Counted from the stretch's first letter, positions 44,043 to 54,800 are shown. The stretch: DNA of 64,000 nucleotides from Zobellia galactanivorans (GCF_000973105.1 NC_015844.1:124001-188000), one strand, 5' to 3'. Notes: a model not told the origin generated them from the letters alone. Made by a program: numbers and translations.

Positions 44043-44888
44043 CTATTCCTCTACCGGAACGACCATAAAAGGAATGTCTACGCAAAAACTAACTTTTTTG
44101 ATTACAGGTTCATGGGTTAGTTTCTCTATAAAGTCGTGATTGTATTTGAACATCGTCAACAAATCGATGTCCAATTCCTTTAAAAATACCTGAATACCTT
44201 TTGTTTTGTTTCCAAAATTGGGCATCCAATGAAAAGAGGGCTTGAATTCTTCCAAATAGGTCTCCAAAGTGTTCCTATTCGATTCTTGAATACGGTTCAA
44301 GCGTTCTTCTTCGAATATGTGCATGATATGCATGGATGCACCAAAGCGAGAAAGTACCTGCTTTATGGGGTTTAGAATATCGGCAGAGAAGTTTCTCTTG
44401 TAATTGGTTACAAAAGCAACATTTTTAACCAATTGATAGGTATATCCGTTCGGAACGATCAGCATTGGACAAGTGGCCTCTTTTAATACGTCAACCGTTT
44501 TTGTACCTAAAAATGTCGCTTTTGCCCCTGTCGCGCCCTGGGTCCCCATCACAATTATATCTATCTGCTCATTTAGGACCATTTTTTGCACTTCCGCTCC
44601 CAAGGATTCAAATGCCACATGGGTCACAAACTGGTGACTAAGATTGGTATCGTCACTTTCCAATTCTTCACTTAGCTCGTTTATTTCACTTTCGGCCTCT
44701 ACCTTCCAAGTATCGCCCAAGCCAATTTGACCCGGTGAGCCGAGAATATAATCGATCCGCTGAGCTGCCGGAGTGTAGGTATGCAACAAATAAAAAGTGC
44801 AGGCAACATCTTTATAGAAATGCAAGGCATAACGAATTGCATTTTTTGAGTTTTCGGAAAAATCTGTCGGTAATAGAACTTTGAGCAT
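44043..44888 (-). CDS. Universal stress protein, tandem Usp domains
   Basis: 281 residues made of two Usp domains (about 1-140 and 145-281). The first has the start VLLPTDFSENSKNAIRYALH and an ATP-binding motif GTQGATGAKATFLGT (G-x2-G-x9-G-T form), then VDVLKEATCPMLIVP. The second is more divergent (FVTNYKRNFSADI, ending DIPFMVVPV) and lacks the full ATP motif. Usp proteins are induced by starvation and redox stress. Nothing adjacent specifies the signal. Confidence 0.92.
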   Translation of the reverse strand: MLKVLLPTDFSENSKNAIRYALHFYKDVACTFYLLHTYTPAAQRIDYILGSPGQIGLGDTWKVEAESEINELSEELESDDTNLSHQFVTHVAFESLGAEVQKMVLNEQIDIIVMGTQGATGAKATFLGTKTVDVLKEATCPMLIVPNGYTYQLVKNVAFVTNYKRNFSADILNPIKQVLSRFGASMHIMHIFEEERLNRIQESNRNTLETYLEEFKPSFHWMPNFGNKTKGIQVFLKELDIDLLTMFKYNHDFIEKLTHEPVIKKVSFCVDIPFMVVPVEE

Positions 44889-45030
44889 AGTTTCTTGTTT
44901 ATAGGAATAAAATTATGGCATTCTAAATATCTAAAACATGACTTCTATCAGTTTTACCCTACATATAGATAAATTTATTCCCAAAATACGTAATGATTTG
45001 CTATAGATTCGTCAATAAAATATTAAACTC

Positions 45031-45038
45031 TATATTTG
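45031..45038 (+). promoter_or_regulatory. -7 box TATATTTG before LytTR regulator gene
   Basis: Perfect TAnnTTTG match; the ATG lies 111 bases downstream, giving a leader of about 105 bases. No clear -33 TTG. Confidence 0.45.
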
Positions 45039-45149
45039 CAAAAGCTTACCTATATTTTTATATGGCCCCACAACTGTAAAAAAAGGTGATTAGTTTAATG
45101 AATATTTAACCTCTTTAAGAAGTTATACTTTTTAAATAATCCTCTGATT

Positions 45150-45854
45150 ATGAACTCCGTAAAATTAACGTGTGTAGTTATCGACGATTCGAAGACTCAG
45201 CGTACCGCAGTTGCCCAACTTATCAAAAACCACATTAACCTGCGTTTTTTGGCCGATTATAAAAATGCAATAGAGGCTCAGAAGCATATGGAAAAAAACG
45301 AGGTCGACCTTGTTTTTCTCGATATAGAAATGCCGCTTGTAAATGGTTTTCAATTCATAGAATCGCTTGAAAACAGGCCCCAGATTATTCTTATTACGGG
45401 CAAGGCCGAATATGCCATGCAAGCTTTTGATTACGATGTTACCGATTATCTTCTTAAACCTATTTCCCAAGGCCGTTTTAATATTGCCATAAAGAAGGCT
45501 ATACAGAACAAGGTTGTTCCTATGGAAAAGGAAGAAGATTTTATTTTTGTGAACAGTAAACTAAAAAAGGTAAAACTACTCTTAAGCGATATTAAATGGG
45601 TAGAAGGATTGGGCGATTACATTAAAGTAGTTACCGATGACGAGAACATTTTGATCTTATCGACCATGAAGGCCTTTATCGACAAATTGCCCGAAGACCA
45701 ATTCCTTAGGGTACACAAGTCGTATATCATTAACCTAAACAAGGTTGAGAAGTTCAACGGTTCACAAGTTGAAGTATGCGGACACTCCATTCCGTTGAGC
45801 AGACACAAAAAATTGGCCTTGGAAGAGGCCCTTATGAACAGTACGGTACAATAA
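45150..45854 (+). CDS. LytTR family response regulator
   Basis: 234 residues. Receiver domain (1-120) with VVIDDSKTQ, phospho-acceptor Asp58 in FLDIEMPLVNG, Thr in ILITGKAEYAMQAF and Lys in DYLLKPISQG. LytTR domain (about 135-234) with VNSKLKKVKLLLSDIKWVEG, FLRVHKSYIINLNKVE and IPLSRHKKLALEEAL. No kinase is adjacent, so the partner is elsewhere. A long leader and a perfect terminator mark it as a single-gene unit. Confidence 0.93.
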   Translation: MNSVKLTCVVIDDSKTQRTAVAQLIKNHINLRFLADYKNAIEAQKHMEKNEVDLVFLDIEMPLVNGFQFIESLENRPQIILITGKAEYAMQAFDYDVTDYLLKPISQGRFNIAIKKAIQNKVVPMEKEEDFIFVNSKLKKVKLLLSDIKWVEGLGDYIKVVTDDENILILSTMKAFIDKLPEDQFLRVHKSYIINLNKVEKFNGSQVEVCGHSIPLSRHKKLALEEALMNSTVQ

Positions 45855-45876
45855 CCGTCTCTTCCGCACTAAAAAT

Positions 45877-45908
45877 AAAAAGGTCGATTTTAATAAATCG
45901 ACCTTTTT
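45877..45908. terminator. Bidirectional terminator between LytTR regulator and galK
   Basis: AAAAAGGTCGATTT pairs perfectly with AAATCGACCTTTTT across a 4-base loop; symmetrical A and T runs serve both convergent genes. Confidence 0.92.
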
Positions 45909-45909
45909 A

Positions 45910-47040
45910 TTAGTTGATAATATGGGTACCCCCACTTGGCTGTACTTCAAAAGCTTCCAAGTCAATATCGAATTTCTCTTTATAGTCCTTGGCGGCTTGG
46001 GTGACAAAATCGTCGACAGCATCCCCGTGAACGATATTCAATGTACATCCACCGAAACCTCCACCGGTCTGCCTTGCTCCCAAAACTTTAGGATTGTCTT
46101 TTGAAAAATCGACCAAAAAGTCAGATTCGGGGCAGCTTACTTCATATGCTTTGCTAATGCCTTCATGGGCACGATAGAGAATTTGACCGACTTCATCGAG
46201 GTTGTTTTTCTTCAATGCATCGACCATGGCCAAAACCCTGTCGTTTTCCTTAACAATAAAAGAACAACGTTTGTATACGGTTTCGCTCATTCCCTCTTTG
46301 CTCGAAAGCAACATTTCTTCATTCACGTCTCTCAAGGATTTCACCTCGGGATATTTCTTTTGAATAACACTTACCCCTTCTTCGCATTCTTTTTTACGCG
46401 TATTATACTCGCTCGAAGCCAAATTGTGCGAGACCTTGGTATTAAGGAGTATGATTTTATACGGATTCAGGTCTATTGGAATATGCTTATAGTCCAAGGA
46501 ACGACAATCTAATAAAATTACGTTGCCGGCCTCGCTCATTACAGAGGCAAATTGGTCCATTATACCACATTGTGTTCCCACATAAGTATGCTCCGCCGTT
46601 TGCGAGAGCTGAACCATTTCAATTTTTGAAAGTCCAAGATCAAAGATCTCGTTCAGACCAAAAGCCAGACCACATTCTAAAGCAGCGGAAGAACTGAGTC
46701 CGGAACCTGTAGGCAAATTACTCTCTACCACACAATCGAAACCCCTCACCTTATCGGTTCTCTTTGAAATTTCGTTGAGCACCCCCAGAATATAGTTCTC
46801 CCACTCTATCTTGCTAACGGCAATGGCGTTCAAATCTATTTCAAAACCGGTATCGTAAGTCTTGCTATAAACACGACATTCGTTATCGGAGCCGTTCTTT
46901 TTAAAACTGAAGGTAATGTTCTTTTCTATTGCCGTTGGCAAAACATAGCCCATGTTATAATCGGTATGTTCGCCAATAAGGTTTATCCTACCCGGCGATG
47001 ACACCACCAATTCGGGCGTAAAGTGTTCTAAAAATTGCAT
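45910..47040 (-). CDS. galK: Galactokinase
   Basis: 376 residues, the normal length. GHMP-kinase motifs: SPGRINLIGEHTDYNMGYVL (galactokinase signature), GSGLSSSAALECG (ATP loop) and GARQTGGGFGGCTLNI (C-terminal loop). It phosphorylates alpha-D-galactose at C1 in the Leloir pathway. Only 6 bases separate it from the formylglycine-generating-enzyme-like gene upstream on the same strand, so they form an operon. No galT, galE or galM lies in the window. Confidence 0.96.
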   Translation of the reverse strand: MQFLEHFTPELVVSSPGRINLIGEHTDYNMGYVLPTAIEKNITFSFKKNGSDNECRVYSKTYDTGFEIDLNAIAVSKIEWENYILGVLNEISKRTDKVRGFDCVVESNLPTGSGLSSSAALECGLAFGLNEIFDLGLSKIEMVQLSQTAEHTYVGTQCGIMDQFASVMSEAGNVILLDCRSLDYKHIPIDLNPYKIILLNTKVSHNLASSEYNTRKKECEEGVSVIQKKYPEVKSLRDVNEEMLLSSKEGMSETVYKRCSFIVKENDRVLAMVDALKKNNLDEVGQILYRAHEGISKAYEVSCPESDFLVDFSKDNPKVLGARQTGGGFGGCTLNIVHGDAVDDFVTQAAKDYKEKFDIDLEAFEVQPSGGTHIIN

Positions 47041-47046
47041 AAAAAA

Positions 47047-48183
47047 TTATTTTTTTGAATTGCGGATCATATCAGGGGTAGCAACGGTTCTAAAGCCCAA
47101 ATGTTCCAAGGAAGAATCTAGGCTCGTAGCCATTCTAGACGAAACCCTATAACTCGCGCAATAACTGGCATTGCACAGAAAAGAACCGCCTTTCATTACT
47201 TTTTCCCTGGCATAGGGATCTCTTTCGTTATAGGCCTGATCCGCTCCCAATGGGTTTTTGGCCACAGGGAAGGTCGTACTCAGTTCTTTGTAGTAATTGG
47301 TATTGTACCAATCGTTGGTCCATTCCCAAACATTTCCAGCCATATCATATAGCCCAAAATCATTTGCGGGATACGACTTAACGGGTGCCCGAAGGCCGAA
47401 ACCATCGGTCTCGACATTGGTTACGGGAAATTCCCCTTCCCAAGTATTCGCCTTATCCGATAATTTAGCGTCCTCATCGCCCCAGAAATAAATAGTGTTC
47501 AAATGGTTGCCACGAGCAGCGCGCTCCCATTCGGCCTCGGTAGGCAAACGTCTATTGGCCCACTCACAATAGGCCAGGGCATCTTCATATGCAATATGTA
47601 CTACAGGATAGTTTCCTTTGCCCTTAATGGAACTGCCTGGGCCATTGGGGTTTTTCCAATTTGCCCCTATCGTCCAACTCCACCATTGTGAAAAATCGTA
47701 AAGATTGGGCACGGAACTTTTTGCCTGTTTAAAGGTCAGGGAACCAGGCTGCATAATACTATCATGGGGTTTGGGCGTACCTTCAGGAAGCTGTTTTTTC
47801 ATCTCTTCCCAATCGATCTCACGCTCTGCCACCGTTTTATAGCCTGTTTCATCCACGAATTTTTGAAATTCATCGTTGGTCACCTCGGTAATATCCATAA
47901 AGAAACCGTCTACCGCTACTTTATGGGCAGGTTTTTCGTGATCCATAGCCGCCTTATCTTGCGGTACTGCACCTTGAGAGAACACGGCTCCGGGTATCCA
48001 CACCATTCCTTCGGGAGCGCTAACATCTTCCGGCATTTCCTTGACTACCGTAGTATCGACCTCCACTGCCTTGGGCGCCTCCACTGTTTCGGTAGGCACT
48101 GTTGCTTCCTCCTTGTTCTTCTTTTCTTCCTTACATCCTATTAACAAACAAAAAATGGCAAGGGGAATATAACTCTTAATCAT
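47047..48183 (-). CDS. Formylglycine-generating-enzyme-like lipoprotein (SUMF1 domain)
   Basis: 378 residues from the ATG at 48183, which begins a lipoprotein signal (MIKSYIPLAIFCLLIGC). After a Glu/Lys/Val-rich linker comes a full SUMF1 domain: MVWIPGAVFSQG, DITEVTNDEFQKFVDETGYK, YPVVHIAYEDALAYCEWAN, RRLPTEAEWERAARG, GNVWEWTNDWY and GGSFLCNASYCASYRVSSR. Both copper/active-site cysteines of true FGE are kept (Cys337 and Cys342, close to human 336/341), unlike many structural SUMF1 proteins. FGE converts a Cys or Ser of type I sulfatases to formylglycine; a lipid-anchored exported form is plausible for extracytoplasmic sulfatases. No sulfatase gene is in the window. Confidence 0.88.
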   Translation of the reverse strand: MIKSYIPLAIFCLLIGCKEEKKNKEEATVPTETVEAPKAVEVDTTVVKEMPEDVSAPEGMVWIPGAVFSQGAVPQDKAAMDHEKPAHKVAVDGFFMDITEVTNDEFQKFVDETGYKTVAEREIDWEEMKKQLPEGTPKPHDSIMQPGSLTFKQAKSSVPNLYDFSQWWSWTIGANWKNPNGPGSSIKGKGNYPVVHIAYEDALAYCEWANRRLPTEAEWERAARGNHLNTIYFWGDEDAKLSDKANTWEGEFPVTNVETDGFGLRAPVKSYPANDFGLYDMAGNVWEWTNDWYNTNYYKELSTTFPVAKNPLGADQAYNERDPYAREKVMKGGSFLCNASYCASYRVSSRMATSLDSSLEHLGFRTVATPDMIRNSKK

Positions 48184-48283
48184 ATTGTACATAATTCAAT
48201 TTCAAAAATGGATAACAAAGTTAAACCTATTTTTTTGGTATAGCATCATAATAAGGCCCAGCTGTTTTTTTTAAAACGGAAGC

Positions 48284-48314
48284 AAAAAAATGTCCCTATT
48301 ATTAACAGGGACAT
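48284..48314 (-). terminator. Terminator after Gfo/Idh/MocA gene
   Basis: ATGTCCCT pairs with AGGGACAT around a short loop (48290-48313); on minus the stem is followed by a T-run. Confidence 0.8.
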
Positions 48315-48338
48315 CCTTATTTTGTGTTATCTGTAAAT

Positions 48339-49679
48339 TTATATCACTACAGTTTCACCCGGCTTTGGTATGTTATACGTACCATCGGCATTGGGTTGCA
48401 CCGGTGCTGGGGAATCCCAACTTAGTTCATCTGGGGCCAAATCGATATTGGACTGCATGGCTTCATCCCATTTAATGACTTTTCCAGAGTAAGTGGCCAT
48501 TCTCCCCATTATGGCGCTCATAGTACTCTTTGCCCCATTTTCGGCATCGGCTATGACCCCTCCGTTTCTAATCGATTCAAAAAGTTTGATATGCTCTACT
48601 TGGTATGGATTCGGGTCGTCTTTTCCCCTATGTTCGAATATAGAACCACCGCTATAGTCTTTTAAGATGGCCGTATCCCCTTTGGTATAGACCGTACCCT
48701 TGGTTCCCTGAAAGAATTCGGAAACCTTGCTCATAGTCTCGGGCTGGTGGCGGCACTGACTTGCGATGACCGCTCCACTAGGGTAGGTATACTCTACAAA
48801 ATGGTGGTCGAAAATTTCACCATGGTCTTTTCCTTTACGTACCTGTCTACCGCCCATACCCTGTGCTGAAATGGGGTATTCACCGATAAACCAGTTGGCT
48901 ACGTCAATATTATGGATGTGCTGCTCTAAAATATGGTCTCCACATAACCAATTAAAGTAGTACCAATTGCGCATTTGATATTCAAGTTCAGTTTGCCCAG
49001 GCTGTCGCTCACGAACCCAAACACCACCACTGTTCCAGTAAACTTGTCCTGAAACAATTTTACCGATAGCATCTTTATTAAGATGTTCTAAAGCCGCCAA
49101 ATAACTGTCTTGATAGTGTCTTTGAAGACCAACCACTACATTCAATTTGTTTTCTTTTGCCTTTTTTGCCGCAGCCAATACCTTACGTACGCCGGGTACA
49201 TCGGTAGCTACAGGCTTTTCCATAAACACGTGCTTCCCATTGTTTACGGCATATTCAAAGTGCTGAGGACGAAAACCCGGTGGCGTCGCCAAAATGACTA
49301 CATCGGCCAAATCGATCGCCTTGGTGGCCGCATCGAAACCAACGAATTGGTTCTTTTCCTTTACATTGATTTTTTTGGTCTCGCCCATGGCCTTGGAAAT
49401 ATTCGCCAAACTGCCTTTTAAGCGGTCTTCAAAGGCATCGGCCATAGCCACAAGCTCTATATTGTCATCGGCGGTCAAAGCCTGTACCGCGGCGCCAGTA
49501 CCCCTGCCACCACAACCGACCAGTGCCAGTTTTAATTTTTTATCCCCTAATACATTTGCCATACCGCTCATCTGCAGGTTGGGCAACAACATGGCCCCTC
49601 CGGTAAAAAGGGCGGTGTTCTTTACGAAATCTCTTCTTGATTTTTTGGTCATACTGGTTTTGGTCTTGTCTGTTTTCAT
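48339..49679 (-). CDS. Gfo/Idh/MocA family oxidoreductase with Tat signal
   Basis: 446 residues. A twin-arginine signal (KKSRRDFVKNTALFTGGAML) is followed by a Rossmann dinucleotide motif (LALVGCGGRGTGAAVQAL), VVILATPPGFRPQHFEYA, the family EKP in VFMEKPVATD, and a C-terminal alpha/beta domain with GDHILEQHIHNIDVANW. The fold suggests an NAD(P)-dependent sugar or inositol oxidoreductase; Tat export with a bound cofactor also occurs in the related glycosidase family GH109, so a retained-NAD glycosidase is possible. Substrate unknown. Divergent from an MFS transporter across 500 bases. Confidence 0.9.
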   Translation of the reverse strand: MKTDKTKTSMTKKSRRDFVKNTALFTGGAMLLPNLQMSGMANVLGDKKLKLALVGCGGRGTGAAVQALTADDNIELVAMADAFEDRLKGSLANISKAMGETKKINVKEKNQFVGFDAATKAIDLADVVILATPPGFRPQHFEYAVNNGKHVFMEKPVATDVPGVRKVLAAAKKAKENKLNVVVGLQRHYQDSYLAALEHLNKDAIGKIVSGQVYWNSGGVWVRERQPGQTELEYQMRNWYYFNWLCGDHILEQHIHNIDVANWFIGEYPISAQGMGGRQVRKGKDHGEIFDHHFVEYTYPSGAVIASQCRHQPETMSKVSEFFQGTKGTVYTKGDTAILKDYSGGSIFEHRGKDDPNPYQVEHIKLFESIRNGGVIADAENGAKSTMSAIMGRMATYSGKVIKWDEAMQSNIDLAPDELSWDSPAPVQPNADGTYNIPKPGETVVI

Positions 49680-50179
49680 TTCCTGAATATTTCTGAATTA
49701 ACTACAATGCGAAACACAAATGCAATGCTTGGTGAATATAAAAATAATATGGCAAACAAATGCCCCATCATTTACATAATCGCCAAATAAAATAAAGCCA
49801 AACCATCAAAAAATTAAAATATTGTTAGTTTTTTAAACGTAATACGAAGCCCTTTTTTATACATGGCCCATACTACGTCAAGTATACTTAAACTAAGGGT
49901 TCGGGACGTATTTGAACTTAAAGCCTTGACATTTGGAACTTTGAAGATAGCAAAGGTTTTAATAATAAGTGTATATTTAACACAAAAATTAAGCCCCTAA
50001 AGAACTTTAAAACCCAAAACATCCCTTTATATGGAGATGAGGGAGACTTGTTAAAATCGCTTTTTTTTTATCAATTACATATTTTTAATTTATCTTTCGT
50101 TTCGATTTTCGTAAAAAAATGTTTGATTAAAATTACTTTTACCAATCTGATCATATAAAAAACAACAAACCAATATCAT
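49680..50179. other. Long divergent intergenic region between Gfo/Idh/MocA and MFS genes
   Basis: About 500 bases, strongly AT-rich, with no credible gene. A near-match -7 box TATCTTTC lies at 50091-50098, 82 bases before the MFS start. Regulatory sites for two divergent promoters are the likely content; I cannot name a regulator. Confidence 0.5.
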
Positions 50180-51430
50180 ATGGAAACAACAACGAACGGA
50201 ATGGCCTCAAACGCCAATAGACTTTTTTACGGTAGCTGCTTTGCTCTGATCACCACCGCATTCTCTTTTAGTATCAGGGCGGGTATTCTCCCCCAATTAG
50301 GGGAAGAACTAAGCCTTAGTGGTGAGCAACTAGGTTTTATCAATTCGATGTGGTTTTTAGGATTTCCCCTGTCTATGGTTATCGGAGGGCTTATTTATCA
50401 CAAGGTAGGAGGAAAAGCCATTATGCAGTTCGCATTCTTCGCCCATGCACTAGGTATTATATTGACGATTTATTCAGGAAGCTATATTGGCCTATTGATC
50501 TCTACCCTATTAATAGGTTTGGGCAACGGATGTACCGAAGCTGCCTGTAACCCCATGATAGCCGATGCCTATCAAGGAAACAGGATGAGCACCATGATGA
50601 ACCGTTTTCATATGTGGTTTCCAGGGGGTATTGCCATTGGTAGCCTTATTTCAAGTTTTATGACCGATATGCATTTTGGCTGGCAAACCCAAATCTGGTT
50701 GATCCTTGTACCCACACTTGTCTATGCCTATTTGTTCTTCGGACAATCATGGCCCAAAGCCAAAGTCGAAGAAGCGGCCACTCTCGGTGGAAACTTCAAG
50801 GCTATGCTTTCTCCCTTGTTCCTCTTTATGGTCGCCTGTATGGCCTTAACCGCTATTTCAGAATTCGGGCCTAACCAATGGGTAGGATTGATCCTCTCTA
50901 AAAGTGGGGCCAACCCAATGATCATATTGGCATTGACGGCGGGTCTTATGGCCGTTGCCCGTTTCTTTGGAGGTGATATGGTAAAACAATTCAACCAGAC
51001 CGGGGTACTTTTAGGTTCTGCGGTCTTAGCTACCCTCGGCATCTACTTATTCAGTACGCAAACAGGGGCAATGGCCTATGTTGCCGCCATCTTTTTTGCC
51101 TTAGGCGTTGCCTATTTCTGGCCGAACATGATCGGTTTCGTAGCCGACAAAATACCAAAAAGTGGTGCCTTGGGACTTTCGATTCTCGGTGCCGTAGGTA
51201 TGTTCTCCAGTTCTATATTTCAACCTATCATCGGTGGATGGATCGATGCCGATAAGGCCAAAGCAGCAGCTCAAGGCTTTACCGGTGACGAACTGGAATT
51301 GGTTTCCGGCCAAGCTACCCTATTGACCATGACGATATTTCCCGGTATTCTCATTGTGCTCTTTACCATTCTCTATTTTTGGATGAAAAGCAAAAAGGAG
51401 GACAAAGTAGAAGCCGAAGTGGCATCATAA
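50180..51430 (+). CDS. MFS transporter, probable sugar permease
   Basis: 416 residues with about 12 hydrophobic helices and a short soluble start. MFS features: a loop-2-3 type region at GGLIYHKVGGKAIMQFAFFA, ALGIILTIYSGSYIGLL, GLGNGCTEAACNPMIADAYQ and RFHMWFPGGIAIGSLISSFM. The pattern resembles FucP-type sugar porters of Bacteroidota, so a sugar or glycoside is the likely cargo, unspecified. Transcribed divergently from the Gfo/Idh/MocA gene; joint use of the same compound is a reasonable guess. A terminator follows. Confidence 0.88.
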   Translation: METTTNGMASNANRLFYGSCFALITTAFSFSIRAGILPQLGEELSLSGEQLGFINSMWFLGFPLSMVIGGLIYHKVGGKAIMQFAFFAHALGIILTIYSGSYIGLLISTLLIGLGNGCTEAACNPMIADAYQGNRMSTMMNRFHMWFPGGIAIGSLISSFMTDMHFGWQTQIWLILVPTLVYAYLFFGQSWPKAKVEEAATLGGNFKAMLSPLFLFMVACMALTAISEFGPNQWVGLILSKSGANPMIILALTAGLMAVARFFGGDMVKQFNQTGVLLGSAVLATLGIYLFSTQTGAMAYVAAIFFALGVAYFWPNMIGFVADKIPKSGALGLSILGAVGMFSSSIFQPIIGGWIDADKAKAAAQGFTGDELELVSGQATLLTMTIFPGILIVLFTILYFWMKSKKEDKVEAEVAS

Positions 51431-51453
51431 TCCTATATATACTTATTGAAAAT

Positions 51454-51483
51454 GAAAAGCCCGTAGAAACGGGCTTTTTTTAT
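51454..51483 (+). terminator. Intrinsic terminator after MFS gene
   Basis: AGCCCGT pairs with ACGGGCT across AGAA, followed by a run of T. Confidence 0.88.
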
Positions 51484-51876
51484 ACCCCTTCCCACCTGAT
51501 TCACGCCCCCACACTACGATCTCAACAGCCATCCCTATCACCAAATACGATACCCCCTACTCCTCCTCCTTCAATGCATTACACTATGGTTTCATTTGGA
51601 TTGACCCACAGTTCGTTTTGTATTGGAAAGCTTGATTACAAGCCTATGCCCCATTTTAAACCAATTATCAGATTTTCAATTTTCTTATTCACTTTTCATT
51701 GAATTCATTACCACACCCCACAAATATTACTAACTACCTAATTTAACACCCCATATGCAACATAACTATTAGTATATGCATCAAATCTTTTACTGCAAGA
51801 AAAGCCCTTCATATACATTTGCCTCGGGTGAGGACGTGACATGGCCAATCACCTGAAAATTAACTAACTAAACTCA
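51484..51876. other. Leader region of susC-susD-VCBS unit
   Basis: No credible gene is visible in about 390 bases. A -7 box TACATTTG lies at 51814-51821, giving a leader of about 50 bases that includes CCTCGGGTGAGG, a small hairpin candidate, before the susC start. Confidence 0.5.
51814..51821 (+). promoter_or_regulatory. susC promoter, -7 box TACATTTG
   Basis: Perfect TAnnTTTG match 55 bases before the ATG at 51877; the -33 region has no clear TTG, as expected for an activated promoter. Confidence 0.5.
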
Positions 51877-54800
51877 ATGATTATGATTAAACTTAAACAT
51901 GCGATCATTGCAATGTTTGCAATGATCGGGCAATTTGCCTATTCACAAACATCTACGGTCAGCGGTGTAGTTTCCGATGAAAGCGGAACCCCTCTTCCCG
52001 GGGCCACCATTGTTGTTTCGGGCACAACAAACGGTACTACCACCGATTTTGATGGAAATTATTCCCTATCGAATGTAGGCGCCACCGATAAACTGGAGTT
52101 TTCCTATGTCGGTATGACCGCCAAAGTCGTTGCGGTAGGCAACCAAACCAATATTAACGTAACCCTCGAGGAAGATGCACAGGCCCTTGAAGAAGTTGTG
52201 GTCGTAGGGTACGGCACACAATCTCGGGCAGAGGTAACCGGCGCTATAACCACGGTAGGTTCGGAAGAGATTTCCTCCCTTCCCGTGGCTACGGCCGATC
52301 AAGCGCTACAAGGTAGGGCTGCCGGGGTTACCGTATTGAATTCCGGTTCCCCAGGTACAGCGCCCGTCGTTCGAATTAGGGGGTTAGGCACCATGAACAA
52401 CAACGACCCCCTTTACGTTATTGATGGGGTCATAGCCGGAGGTCTCGGTGATTTAAACCCAAACGACATAGAATCGATCAATGTCTTGAAAGATGCTTCC
52501 ACCACCGCCATTTATGGGTCCTTAGGTTCTAACGGTGTAGTTATGGTAACCACTAAAAAAGGAAGAAGGACAGGAAAAACAGTCATCAACCTCGATTCGT
52601 ACACAGGTATACAATACTCCAATCAACGGTACGACCTTTTAAATACACAAGAATATTTACAATTTGCACAAGATGCCTTTGGCTTTACCCCTACTTCGGC
52701 CCTATCCCAATCCGGTAACAATACCGATTTTCAGGATGCGCTATTCAGAACAGGCGTAATGCAAAAAGTCGACCTCGGTATTTCCGGCGGTTCGGAAAAC
52801 AGTGATTTCAGGTTCTCCGCTGGCTATTTAGACCAAGAAGGGGCCGTTATAGAAACGGGCTTCGAAAGATTCTCTTTCCGTGCCAATAGCAATTTTACCT
52901 TAGGGAAATTCAAGTTCGGCGAAACCTTGGCGGTTTCGTTCAACAAGCAAAACCCGGAACGGAATTTGGGAGATCGCTCACTATTGGAACATGCAATCAA
53001 AATAGCTCCTTACCTCCCTATTTACAACCCAAATAACTTACAAGGTTTTCAGGGCCCTAGCAATGGTTCGGACGGACAAGATGCCGAAAACCCGATTCGC
53101 GTACAGACCCTAGGCGAACACGTAAACAAATCTTCGGGTATTATCGGAAGTCTCTTCGGTGAATACGAGATAGTTGAAGGGCTTAGTTTTAAGAGCCAAG
53201 TTGGTTTGGAATATAGAAATTCAAGCACCAATATCTTTAGGCCTTCCTATAACGACGACAGTGAAGGAGGCAATACCCACAGCTCGGATTTTGCCGCTAT
53301 AACCAGGAATTCAGGCTTAAGAAAATCGATTATCTTAACCAACAGCCTAAATTACTCAAAGACTTATAACGACCTTCATAACTTAGAATTTTTAATTCTT
53401 GCCGAAAAGCAAGAGCAATCGGACGAGCTATTGAATTCCAATAGCCAAAACCCGATTACCAACGAGCTTGACCAAGTTTCCAACGAACAATCGTTCTTAG
53501 AATCAAAATCATACGAATACAACCGTATAGGTTACTTGGCCCGTTTGAACTACAATTATGATCAAAAGTACATTCTGGCCGCCTCTATTAGAAGAGATGC
53601 TTCTTCGCGTTTCGGGGAGAACAATCGCTGGGGTACTTTTCCATCGGTAGCCCTAGGTTGGAACATTGCCAACGAAAGTTTCTTGGAGAACTCCTCGATC
53701 AACACCTTAAAACTTAGAGGAAGTTGGGGTATTACAGGAAACGATAGAATTGAGGACTATAGATATAGCGCCACACTTTTATCCAATTTCTTTTATCCTT
53801 TGGGAGAGGGACTTGCCACGGGTACCACTCCGGGCGGATTGGCCAACCCTGATTTAAAATGGGAGGAAACTATCATGAAAAACATCGGACTTGATTTTGG
53901 TTTTTATGACGGAAAAATCACAGGTGCCTTAGAGTATTACAACAATACCAGTAACGACCTTCTTATGGACCGCCCCTTACCGGGTTCTTTGGGCATACAC
54001 TCGGGAGTAGTAACCGAAAACGTAGGCTCCGTTGAAACAAGTGGATTTGAACTTAATATAGGATATAACGATTTTGAAGGGGACTTTACCTGGTCGGCCA
54101 ACCTTAATTTGGGTACATCTAGCAATGAAGTACAATCACTAGGTGAGAACGAGTCGCTTTCCGGAGGCTTTTTTGAAGGGCAAAATATTTCACGTGTTGA
54201 AGTCGGGCAACCCTTGTTCTTCTTCTATGGCTATGAAACCAATGGTATATACCAGACACAGGGCGAAGTCGAGGCAGTGCTTGACCAAGTTCCCGACGAT
54301 AAAGGCGAAGTCACGTACAATGCCGGTGATATCCGTTTCGTAGACCAAAACGGAGACCGAAAAATCGATGACCAAGACCGTGTCAATATCGGCAACCCAT
54401 ACCCTGATTTAACTTATGGATTAAACTTAGACTTCAACTACAAGCAACTCGACTTGAACATGTTCATTTCCGGCGTAGCGGGTGTAGATGTCTACAACAC
54501 CAACATCTATGATTTAGAGGGGATGCCCAGATTGTTCAACGCAGGAACAAATGTTCTGAATAGATGGACAGGGCCGGGAACTTCGAACTCCGTACCCCAA
54601 GCTGGCGGTGCCGATGAGAACTTTACCTTGATTTCCGACAGATTTGTTGAAGACGGCTCTTATACACGCCTAAAGAACATTACTTTAGGCTACACCCTGG
54701 AGAACACTTCATTGGAAAGGTATTTTTCCAAATGTAGAATTTATGTAAGCGGACAAAACTTGATAACCATTAGCGACTACTCTGGGTTAGACCCCGAAAT

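Noticed and set aside
48339-49679. Assigning the Tat oxidoreductase to glycosidase family GH109
   Set aside because: Tat signal and fold agree, but no decisive GH109 residue pattern could be confirmed by eye.
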